Positions 1 to 12,600 of a stretch of DNA of 64,000 nucleotides are shown in pieces. Location: contig NC_088789.1 in the NCBI RefSeq assembly GCF_949628265.1, positions 22,809,883 through 22,873,882 on the forward strand, read 5' to 3'. How positions within the stretch are numbered: the stretch's first letter is position 1; each line of letters begins with the position of its first letter. The position numbers and the translations under genes are program-made. The notes beneath the pieces are model-generated. The model had not been told where the DNA came from and did not search any database. It worked only from the letters and a program-made list of their open reading frames with translations. Source of the DNA: Cloeon dipterum. Taxonomy: Eukaryota; Arthropoda; Insecta; Ephemeroptera; Baetidae.

Positions 1-53
1 ATATTAGGCTAACTAATATTCCTAACAAACAAAGCGAACACTCAAAAACTCAC

Positions 54-1241
54 TGGAAAGGCTTTTTGTAATGTTGGAAGAGTCCGAGGGCTCAACATAC
101 TGACTGAGGTCGAGCGACACGGCGCCCAAAATGCAAGCAATGCTGGTCAGAACGGTCTCCGGAGATCGGAGCAGCGACCTTTGCAGTGCGGGGAGCAGAG
201 TTCCGCTCAGGTCTTCATGAGTTAAATGCCTCAAAAACGGAGCGCAGGCCGTCACAAGGTCGAGTCGGGCGACTTGCTTGCACGTCACTGAACTTTTCAC
301 GAATGTGTCAAGCAGAGGAGTCTGCAATAATTCAAATGGTTAAATTTTTCAGTTTAAATCAAATCAGAACAAACCTTGAAACTGGCGACTTTAGCATTTT
401 GAGAGACATCTGAGAAGTGTTTTGACAAGAATGATGCATAGACCACATACGCAATGTTGGCGTCGTCAGACTTGGATATTTCGATTAGCTGCTCAACACA
501 CAAATCATCTGCAAGATATAAAATTAAAAACATGATTTGCTAATCATAAAAAATATGCAACCTTTATTTAACCGCTTCCAAGAGACCGAAAGCAAGTGCT
601 GAGCTTTGCGGGGGGCTGCCTCGCTGCCACCTCCAACGATGCAACAAAGGAATAGTGCCTGGCTCTTGATCAGTGCTGCAAAATCTGGTCCAAGGGATAA
701 GGTCGGCGCACTCAACAGGATGCATGTCCAGTCCAAGGCGTATAAGGACGTCTGTGATATGTTTTTCCTAGGAGACTCATTACTAAAACACTGATCCTAA
801 AAAAGAAACTGGTGCCTTACGATGGCGAAATGGAATTCAGATTGTTCGCCACTTCCAGCAGAACTGGTGCCAGGCCTTTGACGGCCGCATCTGCATGAGT
901 CTTCACAAGTTCAGCCAGGAATTGTTTGACGTAGGCCTGTGACTTGCTGTCTTCGTAACGGAACAACACGGAAGGCATCAGTTTGCACAGTTTCTTGACC
1001 ACATTCTCGAATCCTGTACAGCAAACCACATGAGGAAATCAATTAAAAAGCGGACAGTAGTGCTACACAAACCAGGGTGTTTCAGGACATCGACTAGAGC
1101 TTGGAAGGTCGCTTTCCGCACTTTACGGCTGGCGCTTTGCATCCGACTGGGCAGATCTTTCAGAGCCGACGCGAGCTGAAAGCGACAAATAAAGTGACTA
1201 CTCCGTGTTGGTTCTCGAAATCATACCTCTGCCTCCGCCAT
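54..1241 (-). CDS. GCN1: GCN1, eIF2-kinase activator and ribosome-collision sensor (N-terminal part)
   Basis: Six coding exons in order: 1241-1227, 1175-1073, 1013-821, 767-562, 508-375 and 321-54. They join in frame to give the first 306 residues, and the last donor (GTGAGT) leads out of the window. The match to animal GCN1 is clear: the stretch TACAPFLRHLTHEDL followed by LPALQRSLLRSPETV and VSLDLSQY parallels the human N-terminal block. GCN1 is a very large cytosolic HEAT-repeat protein that binds ribosomes and passes the uncharged-tRNA or collision signal to the kinase GCN2. The part seen here is the alpha-helical N-terminal repeat region. The start ATG (MAEAE) sits in a tiny five-codon first exon, chosen because it splices in frame to exon 2. 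The gene is divergent from ZCCHC8, 738 bp away, so the two probably share a promoter region. Confidence 0.93.
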
Positions 1242-1979
1242 GATTGATATCGTTCAAAATTTAAGAAAATTCGTGGAAAGTTTCGGGCCGGTGCTGTCAA
1301 CGGCGTGGAGAACAGCACGAGAAAGGACCACGGGGATGGACACACACACGGGATCAGCCCACTCGGTGTTTAGTTGAAACCCGGCAAAGAGGGCAGCACC
1401 ATCGCGCAATAGAATGGGTAATGTGAACTGCGATTTATTGTAGCCTGAGCAAGTCGGCCATCTTTTTTAAAATTTAATCAGTTTTTTGTGTTACCGAGTA
1501 TATTTGATTGTTGGTTAAATGTCGGGAAAGGGTATTTTACAAGTTTTAAGTTTCAATTACATCCCTACTGTTTTGATTGTGATATCACTCTATTACTGAA
1601 AAGTTTTGGAATTGTTTTTGTTTTCTATTGGATGTTTCCGTTAAATTATACTGCTGAAATTTAGTTTTCTGGTAGGTTACGTTCTAATGTTAAGATAAAT
1701 AACAACATAATTTAATATAGGTCTTTCCAGGGTCTTTCCCTCATTAAATAGCATCAACAAAATATCTTCCGAAAGGCGCAAAAAGTTGAAATATTTATCT
1801 TGGCCTCATTTTAATTGCACTGAATTCTTTTTTATTCCCATTTCATTATTTGTTTACTTACTAAAATGGAAATTAATTATATATTATTTTCATATTACAT
1901 AATATTTGACGTGACTGCTATGGTAAAGTACTATACATTTTTAACTGCAGGTTGCTAGATATACAGAATTACAACAACC
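1242..1979. promoter_or_regulatory. Divergent GCN1/ZCCHC8 promoter region
   Basis: 738 bp between the two start codons. The first 200 bp next to GCN1 are GC-richer and the rest is AT-rich. An AG acceptor-like site at about 1950 (CTGCAG) lies just before the ZCCHC8 start, so ZCCHC8 probably has a non-coding first exon in the 1.3-1.5 kb part. No TATA box is convincing. Confidence 0.5.
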
Positions 1980-4900
1980 ATGGAGGAACCGAAAGACGAG
2001 GGCAAAAAATCCTTGGCAGATGCCACGAGACAAGACATGCAGAAGGAAGCTGACGCTACCAGGTACAAAGTGGAAGAAATTCGTCAGAAAATAGAGAGCT
2101 TGAGAAAGCGCAAAATCGAGAATGAAGTGCAGGTCATCGAAGGTCAGCCCTGCGAGGTTGTGACTGTCAGCGAAGACTCACATTCAGAGGACAGCAGCAG
2201 TCCTGTGAAGAAGGCAAAACCTGAGGAAAAGCTGCCGAGCTTCACTCCAATGGTGCATGCAACGTTCAAGCCGCTCATTGAACAGACTCATTTAGAGCAA
2301 CACAAGAAAAATGTTGAGGTTGTCAGCTTGGACGACGAGAACAGTGAACCGGTGGCAAATGTAATTAATGAAACACCAGAGGAGCCGATGGTAGAAGCGC
2401 CAGTGGTAGCAGAGCCCGCCGAGAGAAGAAATGGTGCTCTCGGACGGCCTTTAGTGAAAATCACTTTTTACGATAGAGTTCTGGCCAAGTATGGGTTTTC
2501 ATTGAAAAATAAAAAATATTTACTGACGGCCCTTTGTATTTCAGTGAATATGCAGCATTGATAAAGGACGCTGTTGCTCAAACTCTGTCCATTCCAAGCT
2601 CTGCCAAATCTGGAAATAAATCCGGGTCGGTGCAATTGGAGTATGTTATTCGCGAGTCGGACCTGAACGATGAAAACACCCAGCTGGAGGGGCAAACGTT
2701 CACCCTGGACACGGAACCTGTAACCGCTGCTTTGAAGTGGAAGGTGCCGTCGTACTCGCAGGTGGATAGTTACCAGCAAAATGAATAAACCCTACTAACA
2801 TCGCAATTGCAATCAGTCTTTTAAAACGATCGATGGTCAAGAGGGTGACAAGCAGGAGGAGGAACCTGAAAAAAGGTCAGGAGGAGCATGTTTCAACTGC
2901 AGTGGAAGTCACATGATATCTGACTGTCCAAAACCGATAGATCAAAAAGTTGTAAATGAAAACCGGGCCAAATTTAGATCGTCAGGCAATCAATTGATGA
3001 GAACTAGGTGAGTACTTACTTGATCTTCTTTTTATTCTGATATTAGCACATTTTTAAGAGAGTCTAAAATCAAATTAATTATTAGATAAAGGATTTAGAG
3101 CAAAAAGGAATTTTAAGTCTCTTGTTTTGTCCCTTTGCATCAGTCAGAAGAGCAAACTAACGCTTTTTAATTATTGCCCTGCTATATTTTTGTGGAAAAA
3201 GAAGTTTTGTGTTGTAATTTTGAGATTTGATTTTTATTCTTTATCGTTTGAAAGTAGTTTGAAACCATTTATAACCAGTTAAAAAGTCTTAAAGTTTTTT
3301 TGATAATTGAATGTTTCCTTGCCAATTTTATTTGCTCCTAGTGATTCACTTATTGAACAAAAATAATTGTTTTCTTGTATCTGAGATTGGTTGTTCAAAT
3401 GCAACTAATTATACAGTCTTTCATCTCATTTATGCGCTTAATTTTTTGTTTATTCAGTCGTTACCACGCTGACGAAGAACAAAAGTACTCCAATCACCGT
3501 CCAGGACAAATAAGTAACGAGCTGCGGCAGGCACTGGGCTTGCGGCCGGAACAATTGCCGCTGCACACGTACTGCATGAGGCTTTACGGCTACCCTCCAG
3601 GCTGGCTTGAGGAGGCGCGAGTCAAGCACTCGGGCATATCCTTGATAGAGGACGTGCAATCAAGTAGTGTGGTGGACATTCCCTAGTGATTAAATTATTT
3701 ATTTTTATTATTGTAGCCAACGGCTCTGCTGAGAGTGATCAAATCGAAGAGATAGATCCCAGCAAAATCGTCGAGTTTCCCGGTTTCAATGTTCCGTTCA
3801 AGCTTGGAACAATGGATGTAAGTTATATCAGTAACCGCTATAATTAAATTTACCTCTGCATTGCCATCAAAATTGGTATAAAAACAATTAATTATGGTAC
3901 CATACCACGTGAGCGAAATTACTGACAAATTTAAATTAAATCATTTTTACACTAAATAAGACGGTTTTGCGCTTTTGTAAGACTGTTTTAGAGAAATTAA
4001 ATAATCTCAATAAAGAAGACAATAAAATATAATCTTAATTCACAGCCCAATATTTGTAAACACGAAAAGTTCAATTTAATAGAGGATAATCTTATTTGCA
4101 CCAACAATTTATTTAATTTTCTAATTTTATAAAGATTCACAAGTTCTTTAGATTATTTTTGGCTCCTAAGACAGTTTCCATCGATTTTTAGTGTGACTTG
4201 ACAGTAAAACATTTCGTTGTACTTGCTCATTTTGGTTTCAAAACTTTAATCAGTAGCCCACCATCTCAAGTTCCCAACCCTAATTATTTCATTCTAGCAA
4301 AATAATTAAATCCTATGATCAAATTCTAATCTCAGCGTCTGATCCCATTCAAACATTTTATAGTGACGATTTAGTGGTTTATTGTGTGCATTTTATTCAA
4401 AATGCTTTAACTTCGAAGCACAACATTTAAAAATAAATTTCTCTGCACCGATGGAGCGCAGTATTGATTATTTAATTACAAAAAGTCCAAGAACTCGATA
4501 ATTATATATGTGTATTTAAAATATTTAACCAGTGAATTTAAAATGTTATCCATTTTAATTAAAGGAAAGCTACGAGATGGGATTGCCACAAATGCATTGG
4601 GATTTCAGCAAGGAGGCCATGTTGCAGTTCATCAAATCCCAAAAAACGCTGCCGACCATAGCTCCAAACGACGTGGTGGAAATTGATGGTGCGTTAAACT
4701 AACCCCTAATCTCGATTCTTTCTTCATATCCGTTTTTATAGATGATGATGATGATGATGAATGCGTAATTTTAGAGAGCAACAATCCAGAAACCGAATCG
4801 CCGGTGTCGCCTCCAGGTGTAAATTCGAGCGAATCTCTGCCAGCGATCTCAGAGAAAGATACAACTCAAAACCCCAGCTCACCTGACATAGAACTGCTGG

Positions 4901-5569
4901 AGGCGAGCAAACAGCAGATATTGGAGGAACTTGGAGAGGACAACGACGCTTCTCCCAAGTCACCTGAGAAAGCTGGAACTGAAAACTTGGTTTGCGCCAC
5001 TCCTGAGACATCACTGGGCAGGAGCATGTCATCGGCTCTAGGCACGCCAATCGTAGACAGTTCGACTCCTTACGAGAAACTGCCAACGGCTGAGAAATTT
5101 TCTCAGGTAATACGTTACGCCATCATATTTGTCTTTAATTCACAAAAATTATCTTGCCATTTATAAAAGAAACTTTTCGACTCAAAAATGAAAATAATAT
5201 TTTTTGGAAATATTTTGTTAACTCTGTTTTCCATATCTTGCGTTATTTTTTTTAATTTAATATTATGTTTTGACTACAAGAATAAAGAACTATATATTTT
5301 CCATTAAATTCACTTAGGAAAGTTTATAAACTTGTTTTTGATAAGAACTTCAGGGTAATTATGATTTAATCATGCCATCATAGCTACTGAAAATTTGAAA
5401 TGGCTATTCAGGGAAATTTCTCCTTTCGTGATTTTAAAATTTAATTTCTTTCCAGGGCGTGAGTGAGCACCTGAACTTTGAGAACCTTCCTGGTGCAACT
5501 GGACAGTACGAAAAAATGAAGGGGATCATAAAGAGGGTGCAAAAAAGCATTCAGGAATCATCAAAATAA
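1980..5569 (+). CDS. ZCCHC8: ZCCHC8, scaffold of the nuclear exosome targeting (NEXT) complex
   Basis: Eight exons join in frame to 608 residues: 1980-2488, 2545-2761, 2817-3007, 3458-3663, 3717-3817, 4565-4688, 4742-5106 and 5456-5569. Visible parts are a coiled N-terminal region, a CCHC zinc knuckle near residue 267 (CFNCSGSHMISDC, the same C-x2-C-x3-H-x4-C spacing as human ZCCHC8), then the PSP domain (LRQALGLRPEQLP, RLYGYPPGWLEEA), the FPGFNVP motif, an acidic Asp run, and a C-terminal FENLPGATGQY segment like the part that contacts the helicase MTR4. In animals ZCCHC8 joins RBM7 and MTR4 to send unstable nuclear RNAs to the exosome. The start ATG has a good context (ACAACCATGG). A poly(A) signal AATAAA is at 5649-5654. 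It is convergent with SMIM14. Confidence 0.95.
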
Positions 5570-6290
5570 AATTAATGATTTAGTTGAATGTATTTAAAAA
5601 TTTATTTTTCCATCGTGACGTACAAGTTATGAAGCATAGCCTGAATTAAATAAAATTCTTGAACGTGTCTTCTATAACATTATTTTTCTAATTCACAAAT
5701 CAACTCCTGGAAATTTTAACGATAATAAATAGTAATGGCTTTTATTCACAATTTTAACAGGCGATTTGTAATTTGTTAAATATACTGTTTGTCTCACTCG
5801 TGTATTTAGTAGCAGCTTGTTAAATTTAAGTAGTAGTGTTAATGGATAAGAAAAATAAATGCGCTACAAAATACTTGTGAAGAGGCGTGAATTAATTATG
5901 TTTGCTTTAATGTCTCAGGAGTCCAAAGTCAATATTGACCCCTCTGTCATAGCTTAAGATTCGGGGTTAAGAAAATAAGACAAATAATTAATGATATTCT
6001 CAAATTATGAATTGATTTCAGTCTTCAAACAGACCTTCAAACAATAAACTGTAAAATTGAGTTTCTTTGGAAAAATCGTACTTTTCTCGCATGATCCAGT
6101 TTGAAATGCATTCATCCACCAATCCTAGTTATCACATGCGCATGATTTATATTTTTACAAGACCAGATCAATATTAATATTGCACCTTAGAAAAATCGAA
6201 TGTCATTACAGAGTGGCAGGCGGAGGCGGCGGTGGCTGAAACCATTACAGTAAAGTAAATATCTCGAGAATTGCCACCAGCAAAAGAGCA
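5570..6290. other. Shared 3' region of ZCCHC8 and SMIM14
   Basis: Convergent tail-to-tail spacer of 721 bp, AT-rich, with poly(A) signals for both strands (AATAAA at 5649-5654 on plus, TTTATT near 5738 for minus). I see no gene or repeat in it. Confidence 0.6.
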
Positions 6291-6773
6291 TTATACCAAG
6301 TCATTGTTGTTGGGTTTCGCATCAAGGCCTGGTCCGCGCAGTGAGGCGGGTCGCGTCATGTACAAAACAACAGCCAACATCACCCAGCCCATCATCATTA
6401 GGAACAATCCGTCATTGCTGCCGCTGTCACTCTGCAGGCCTCCTGATAAAGGCGCTGTAAAAAGTTTTTATAATAAATGTTTGAAGTTTTGAATTTTTGT
6501 TATTTATTGTAAACTGTGTTACTTACGGTCGAAACATTGAGTATCAGTGCAGTAGGACTGCCCTTGGCGGAGCTGGAATGCAAAAGACAAAAATTACAAC
6601 GCTATAATGGCGATAATAGCAGCAGGAACTAAAGCGGCTAATGAATTTGATAGCACTTCTTATAGTAAGTGACATTAAATAATTATTGCGGTTCTTACCA
6701 GAGAGAGCAGACGTCTCATGGCCATCTCATGGTTCCAAATGCATTCGCACGGGTCAAACTCGTCGTCACCCAT
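6291..6773 (-). CDS. SMIM14: SMIM14, small integral membrane protein 14
   Basis: Three short exons, 6773-6699, 6572-6527 and 6454-6291, join to 94 residues. The N-terminus (MGDDEFDPCECIWNHEMAMR) matches the animal family signature FDPCECVCSHEHAMRRL. It is followed by GQSYCTDTQCF with its conserved cysteines, then one membrane helix (FLMMMGWVMLAVVLYM) and the LRGPG tail after the helix. In mammals SMIM14 is an ER membrane protein whose biochemical role is not well defined. An upstream donor (GTAAGC) at 7311-7316 on the minus strand indicates a non-coding first exon at about 7317-7550, so the promoter is next to the hAT MITE at 7599. Length is close to the human protein (99 aa). Confidence 0.93.
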
Positions 6774-7316
6774 GTTTCAGACCTAAAAATGAGACTTTGT
6801 TTAAAAATATTGCATAATTCATGCAGTGGAGTGTCTGGAAAAGGGTCGATAAGCTTTCTTTTGCTTTAATGAGAGGGAATTGAAGAGCTGAGAATTTTGC
6901 TTTGTGTTAATCATTGAAAAACATTAAAATTGTGTTAGCATAAAATGCTGAGGAGAGGCAACAAAAATCATAGGGCTGCAGAGAAGCTAAATATTAGTTT
7001 AGAATTTTAAACAAAGACAGAGTTGTTTGTCAAATTAATTAACGCCCTAAAAACAGGATCGAAAAGCACTATAAATTCCAATGTCAGACTAAGACCACCT
7101 CAATTGAAATTAACACTATTCGATCAATTTACAGATGAATCGCAGCAAAAACATTTTTGCACGATCCAATTACTCTGCCGTGGAGTTTACGGTACACACA
7201 ACTGAAGAATAGAAAGTGCGTTGACATCGATTACAAGATCCACAACACATGCCATGCGCTTGGGTCAAAGCTCTAAGGCACAGAAATCGATTTGAAAGTC
7301 AGAGAAAAATGCTTAC

Positions 7317-7560
7317 CTAGCTCCGTGTGTGTTCAGATCGCAAATAAAATTTTCAAAATCGAACTAGTTTTGTGCATACGTGGAGCTATTTTCCTACACA
7401 CAGGAAACTGGAACAGGCCACAGGGCTCGTATTCGTCCCGTTCGCTGGTCGCCAGACGGATAATAAACGCAGCAGTAGCAATGAACGAAGTGAAAACACA
7501 TCACTGCCATCTGCCAGCCAATCACAGCACTCCAATTCACAGCCAATCAGCGTAAACTGT
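7317..7560 (-). promoter_or_regulatory. Probable 5' UTR exon and promoter of SMIM14
   Basis: A good minus-strand donor (CTAG|GTAAGC) ends an exon-like GC-richer stretch at 7317 that would splice to the coding exon starting before 6773. The upstream boundary is not visible. The open frames here (for example 7372-7683 plus) show no protein-like content. Confidence 0.4.
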
Positions 7561-7590
7561 AAATCAGTGGCTCCAAACAGCTCCAAAGAA

Positions 7591-7880
7591 GCCTACACCA
7601 GGGGGCTACCACTCTTATGGGCCGAACTCGTTCCCGCTAAGAGCTTTCCCCCCCAACCGTTGGTGTCGCGTCGGTCGCTTTAAAACAGGTCTTATGGCGG
7701 CCATATATGGTGTTTTGTGGGCGTAACTTTGTGACGTCATAAAGTTACGCCCCCCAAAACACCGCATATGGCGGCCATAACCCTGTTTTAAAGCGACCGA
7801 CGCGACACCAACGGTTGGGGGGGAAAGCTCTTAGCGGGAACGAGTTCGGCCCATAAGAGTGGTAGCCCCCTGGCCTACAC
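7591..7880. mobile_element. hAT-type MITE with 8-bp target site duplication
   Basis: A 274-bp almost perfect palindrome (7599-7872) begins CAGGGGGCTACCACTC and ends in its reverse complement. It is flanked on both sides by the identical 8-mer GCCTACAC (7591-7598 and 7873-7880). CAGGG termini and 8-bp duplications are hallmarks of hAT transposons. The arms are about 135 bp each and differ at only a few positions, so the insertion is young. It has no coding capacity. The exact centre of the palindrome (7732-7739) is TGACGTCA, the full CREB/ATF site. It sits just upstream of SMIM14. Confidence 0.93.
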
Positions 7881-8718
7881 CATGAATAAAACTGTTTTAA
7901 TTTTAAAATGCACCACGGTTATTTTGCACAAAACGAACCACATTAGTGTTTTTTCTGCCTTTTTCAGTAACTGAACTTCAAAGGAGATCACAGTTTGGCG
8001 CATATAACTCTGTAATATATCATTTTTTATATTTTAGCAAAAGTAATATTATTTCTTGTAGAATAATGCGCAAAATTGCGAAATATAAAACTCCTAAAAA
8101 TTTTTGAATGGGTTTTTCCGGATAAATGTGGTTTTTGCAAACCCTGACTTTATCAAACATACATATTATAGGAATGATAAAAATTTATTTATTTTACGTG
8201 CATAGACTCTATCAATTAAGTACTTTTGCCAAAATGAATCGATCATTTTGTCATTTCATTTTTTTACCTGAATATTTTGCTCTGACGTGAGAAAATACCT
8301 TTCATAACTGACCCTCACGCTTTTATATAATATTTTCGATATTTTCAAACTTTCTAAGCATACTACCAGATCACGAAGGTCCAATTATTTGGGTCATTGG
8401 GATAATTACTTGTAACTTAATAGTGGAATTAATCTTCGATTAATTAATAAAAAAGTATCTTTCACGTTATATTTGATACTATGCTCTACGTAAAAATAAA
8501 AACGTTTTATTAATATCTTTCAAAACGAAAATTCAGAGTCGCAATAAAAACCAACCGACTGATTTGTCTCATCAAACTGTGCCTATGAATCCTATTTAAT
8601 TTTAAGTTGATAGCTTAAAATCGATTTGAAAATGTTGTATTCATTTCTTCTATATCCCGTCACTGGAAAAATCGTCAAACCTGTATATTTACAACGAGTA
8701 GTGTGCATTTCCGCGCTC

Positions 8719-8722
<4 letters not shown>

Positions 8723-8803
<81 letters not shown>
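8723..8803. repeat. (AT)n microsatellite
   Basis: About 40 uninterrupted AT units. Open frames across it (poly Ile-Tyr) are artefacts. Confidence 0.97.
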
Positions 8804-8807
<4 letters not shown>

Positions 8808-8984
8808 CAGAAAGGTGTATTTGAGGGCAGACCAGGATTCATATCTGCGTGTTGTCGGATTACAGGAGTTAGGTCAAGCATTGCGTCGCACACAAAAGTC
8901 CACCGACGAAACAGTATTTTGAAAAATGAACAGGAAATAATTTTCTTTGAAATTTATTCTTTTTCTGGGCCGGCGGAGTATAAT

Positions 8985-9021
8985 GAGTATTTGGATACTC
9001 CTAGTATGTATCCAAATACTC
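8985..9021. repeat. Perfect 14-bp stem hairpin
   Basis: GAGTATTTGGATAC at 8985-8998 is followed after 9 nt by its exact reverse complement at 9008-9021. It may be a remnant of a small inverted-repeat element. No target duplication is evident. Confidence 0.6.
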
Positions 9022-9648
9022 GTCAATATATTTAATTTACAACAAAAGAGCCTGGACGATCGAATTTAATGCGATTTTACCACAAACTAGAGCGGTATGA
9101 GAAGTCATTGTGACAATTAGCAAAATTCATTGACATCCAAAAATAATACCAAAATTTAAGACACAAATAGGTTTGTTAATCAGATTTATTTAAAAAAAAT
9201 TAATGAAAATGAAACCCGAAAATGCGTTCATTTTAGTTACTTTCCTATATATTACCAGATTTTTTCTGTGATGCGGAAAACTTGGGTCATCTAACGTTTA
9301 TCAATGGTTTTCACAGTTTAAGAATTCCTTTAATGCAGATAAAACAATATGATTAGCGTAATGGGAAGCTCTAAAAATTTAAGTTCCTTTAACATTATTA
9401 CTACTAGATATTGTCCCTAAATATATTTCCATTTAAAAAAGGCACATCAACCGTGAAAAAATCTAAGCAGAGATATTATAATCAAATTAGTATTTATTGA
9501 ATGATAGTATAACATTTTTTCGTTGCTCATCTTAATTACATTTTATAAAAACAATGAAAGCACGAGGACTTATTACAGTCTATCGATTTAATTGTGATCT
9601 GACAAAATTAATCAATCAATGTGACTAAAAATCTTAAAATTATATCAA

Positions 9649-12600
9649 TTAAAAATCAAAATCAACTTTGACAGACGCAAACATTCTCTTCTTCCTTTTC
9701 TCAGGGGGGTTTCCCACTTCCTCCTCTTTAATACGGCTGCAAACCAAATTCGTCACTTAATTATTTAATGAGAGAGTGCAATGAAAAAGCAGAAACGAGT
9801 ACAAGCAGGTTAGCTTATACGAATCAAAGGAAGGATTACATACAGGAATAGTTAGTTATAGGCGTAGATAACTACATCGGGTGCAACTACATGCGCATGC
9901 AAACGTGTAACTATGCGTAGTGTTACCTTTCGTCAGAACTGCGTTTTTTGACTTCAAAAGTCGTATTCAGCGGAGTGCTGTTCAGCATCTCGTGCGAATC
10001 TTCGTCCTTTCATTTCACAAAATGTTCAGTAAAAAATAGCGTCGCAAAAAGTTTCCGGACGCGTTGCAAAACGGTCGGGCTCCACAAGCACCGTGGCAGC
10101 TCTATTTTACAACACGCGCCGAAACAACAGAATCTTACCTCGTTGTCTGCGTTCAAGCGGTTGCGGCACATCTCACCGCTGCATCCGCAGTTTTCTGAGC
10201 ACTGCTCCGACAGCTTCTTGCAGCCGCACCGCTTTGTTTCGCAGTTTCCACTGCACATGCACTTCCGGCCGTCAAAGCTGGTCTTCTTCTGCTCTGTCGG
10301 CTGAGGGGCTTCAAACTCAGAAGAGTTTTTCGTCCGCAGCTGAAGCATCAAGGAAATGGAAGGTAAATGTGATTTTTGTTTCAGAATTTAAGTCACCAAA
10401 GTATTGTTTTCTAACCAAAAAGACCAAAACAAATTAATTAAAAATCTTAATCTTTTTGGAACAAAAAGTCATGTGTACAATATTGAAAAAAAATTTAGTT
10501 TTCAAGTAAGCACAAAAATTAATTCTACTGTTCAAAGTTTGGCTGAAAGTTTGCTGAATTTGTGCGCATTTGATGCTTAGCTAAATACTTGATGCGCATA
10601 AAAATTAGTTTATCACCTTAATTTTCCAATCCTGTGGGTAGTTATGATTTAAGCCGCAATTTAATATTCTTTTTGAGTTTAGGAACATTATATAAGAGGT
10701 AAAATACATGCAGCTTAAGCAACCTTTCTTTTTTCAGTTAAAAAAATTTCAAAACTGAATTTAAAAATTTCTCCAACTCTTTGAGCAAGTCTCAAGATTA
10801 AAAAACGTTGAAATATTTGAGGGTCTAAATTTTCTAACAATGTGAAATAATTGAAAACATTTTGAGCCATGAACACAAATTCACGATAAAGAAGGATTGG
10901 ATAAATATACCTGTTTTGTGAATGGAGTTTTTCTCCAGTCAGGGTCCCTCTCCACATCATCATTGTCTGACAGAGATTCATCTAAAGAGTCATTGTTCTC
11001 AAAGAAGAGCGTTTTCTGTAATAAAATTCAATGGAAATTATGAAACAGTTAAAATACTTAATGAAAATTAAACTTTTCAAATGAATGACGTAGTTAAGTT
11101 TTAGAACAATTCAAATTTAAGGTTTTATAGTTAAAAACTATTGCATAAAAATACCTTAAGCTTGTACAACAAAACAAAAAATATTAATTAGCACGCACCC
11201 TCTTGCTCTTGACCATAGAGTCTAAGTTGAAGGTCCTGGATGGATTGATTGCAGCCATCGGTTGGACAGGAGTCAAAGCCAGATTTGTAGAGGCAGCCTA
11301 AAGCAGACAACCTTAATTCTCAACACATTTTGATTAATCTAGGGGACATCTTACAGGCGCTTCAACGGGAGTGGAAATTGTGTTCTTGAGCTGCTCTTTC
11401 AGCCTCTTGATCTCGCGGCTGTAAGAGTCCTCCATCTCGGTCATCTGCTCCTTTTTGGCGGCGAGTTCTCGGTCTGATTGGACAAAGGTCTGCATCAAGT
11501 TTTCCATGACTATGCGGGCGTCGCTCAAATTGCTCACGACAGTCCAACGAGCAAGCGGATTGTTTCCTTCGCCTGACAAAATACTTATATTAAGCTCCTT
11601 GATGTCAATAATGGCTTGAAAACGTACCCATGTTGTTAGCTGCCAGAAGCTTCTCCAAGTCCGCGATTTGCTTGCACAAAGTGTTGATTTGCCGCTCAAT
11701 ACCGCGGATTTCCCTCGTCCTTTGCCTCTTGGTTGCGGGATCCTCCCAGCACTTTGTGTTCTGTGAGGAAAAATTTAATTTCAGATTATTGAAATTCAAG
11801 GGGAACACAAACCGTTAGGTTATTCTTCTTCTGCACAAGCCTGTCCTTGTCAGCGAGTAAATGGTCGAGAGCCTCTCTGTGAATGGCCTTGCTCTTCTCG
11901 ATTTCGATCTCATTGTGCAGCCACTTTTGCACCTTTTCTTGATTGTTAATCATCATGGATCTGTGGCTAGCGGAAAAGGTCACATTTTGCCTCTGGTGAC
12001 CAAGCATTGACTGCAGCTTTTTGTTTGCGTTCATGGCTTCTTCGTACTGAAGAAAAAATCTTGAGAGATGCTGATCTGATTTTAGAAGCTGAATAGTACC
12101 TTTCTCTGCAACACGTTTTGCTGCTTGGCGTGCAGTCTGGCCTGCTTGTCGAGTTGGTGCTTTCCCTTGACCGCCGCCTCCTTCAGCCTGCCCACCTCCT
12201 TGTCCTGTCGCATCTTCCAGACTCGGAAGTTGTCAGCGCTCTTTCTGATCTCCTTTGACAGCTTGACCTTGGCGGCTTTCAAGCCCTGCAAAAAATGTAT
12301 TCAAGATTAATATATTTCTTTAACAATACAGTACCAATTAAAACGAAATGAAACAAATAAATTTAAAATCTTAAAATTTTAAAATGGTTTATTTCTGGCA
12401 AGAATATACTAATCTATTGCAGATTGACGTTTCTGTATGATATTGTTCTCTATATTAATGTGGTTCTGTCCAAAATATTATATAATATAATTTCCAAATT
12501 ATCTCTATAATTGAAAATTCAATGACAGGAAACCAATGAAAAAAATCAGGTGAAAATTCACCAGCTTGCGGCTGCTGGCAACCCTTCAGAAAAAAAGTAC

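Larger units (their letters stand above)
7881..9648. other. Spacer between SMIM14 and KIF4
   Basis: AT-rich with no gene recognised. It contains an (AT)n microsatellite and a short hairpin, listed separately. The end near 9600 is KIF4 3' UTR. Confidence 0.5.

Noticed and set aside
8626-8922. Frames of 72-98 codons with Ile-Tyr repeats
   Set aside because: They are translations of the AT microsatellite.
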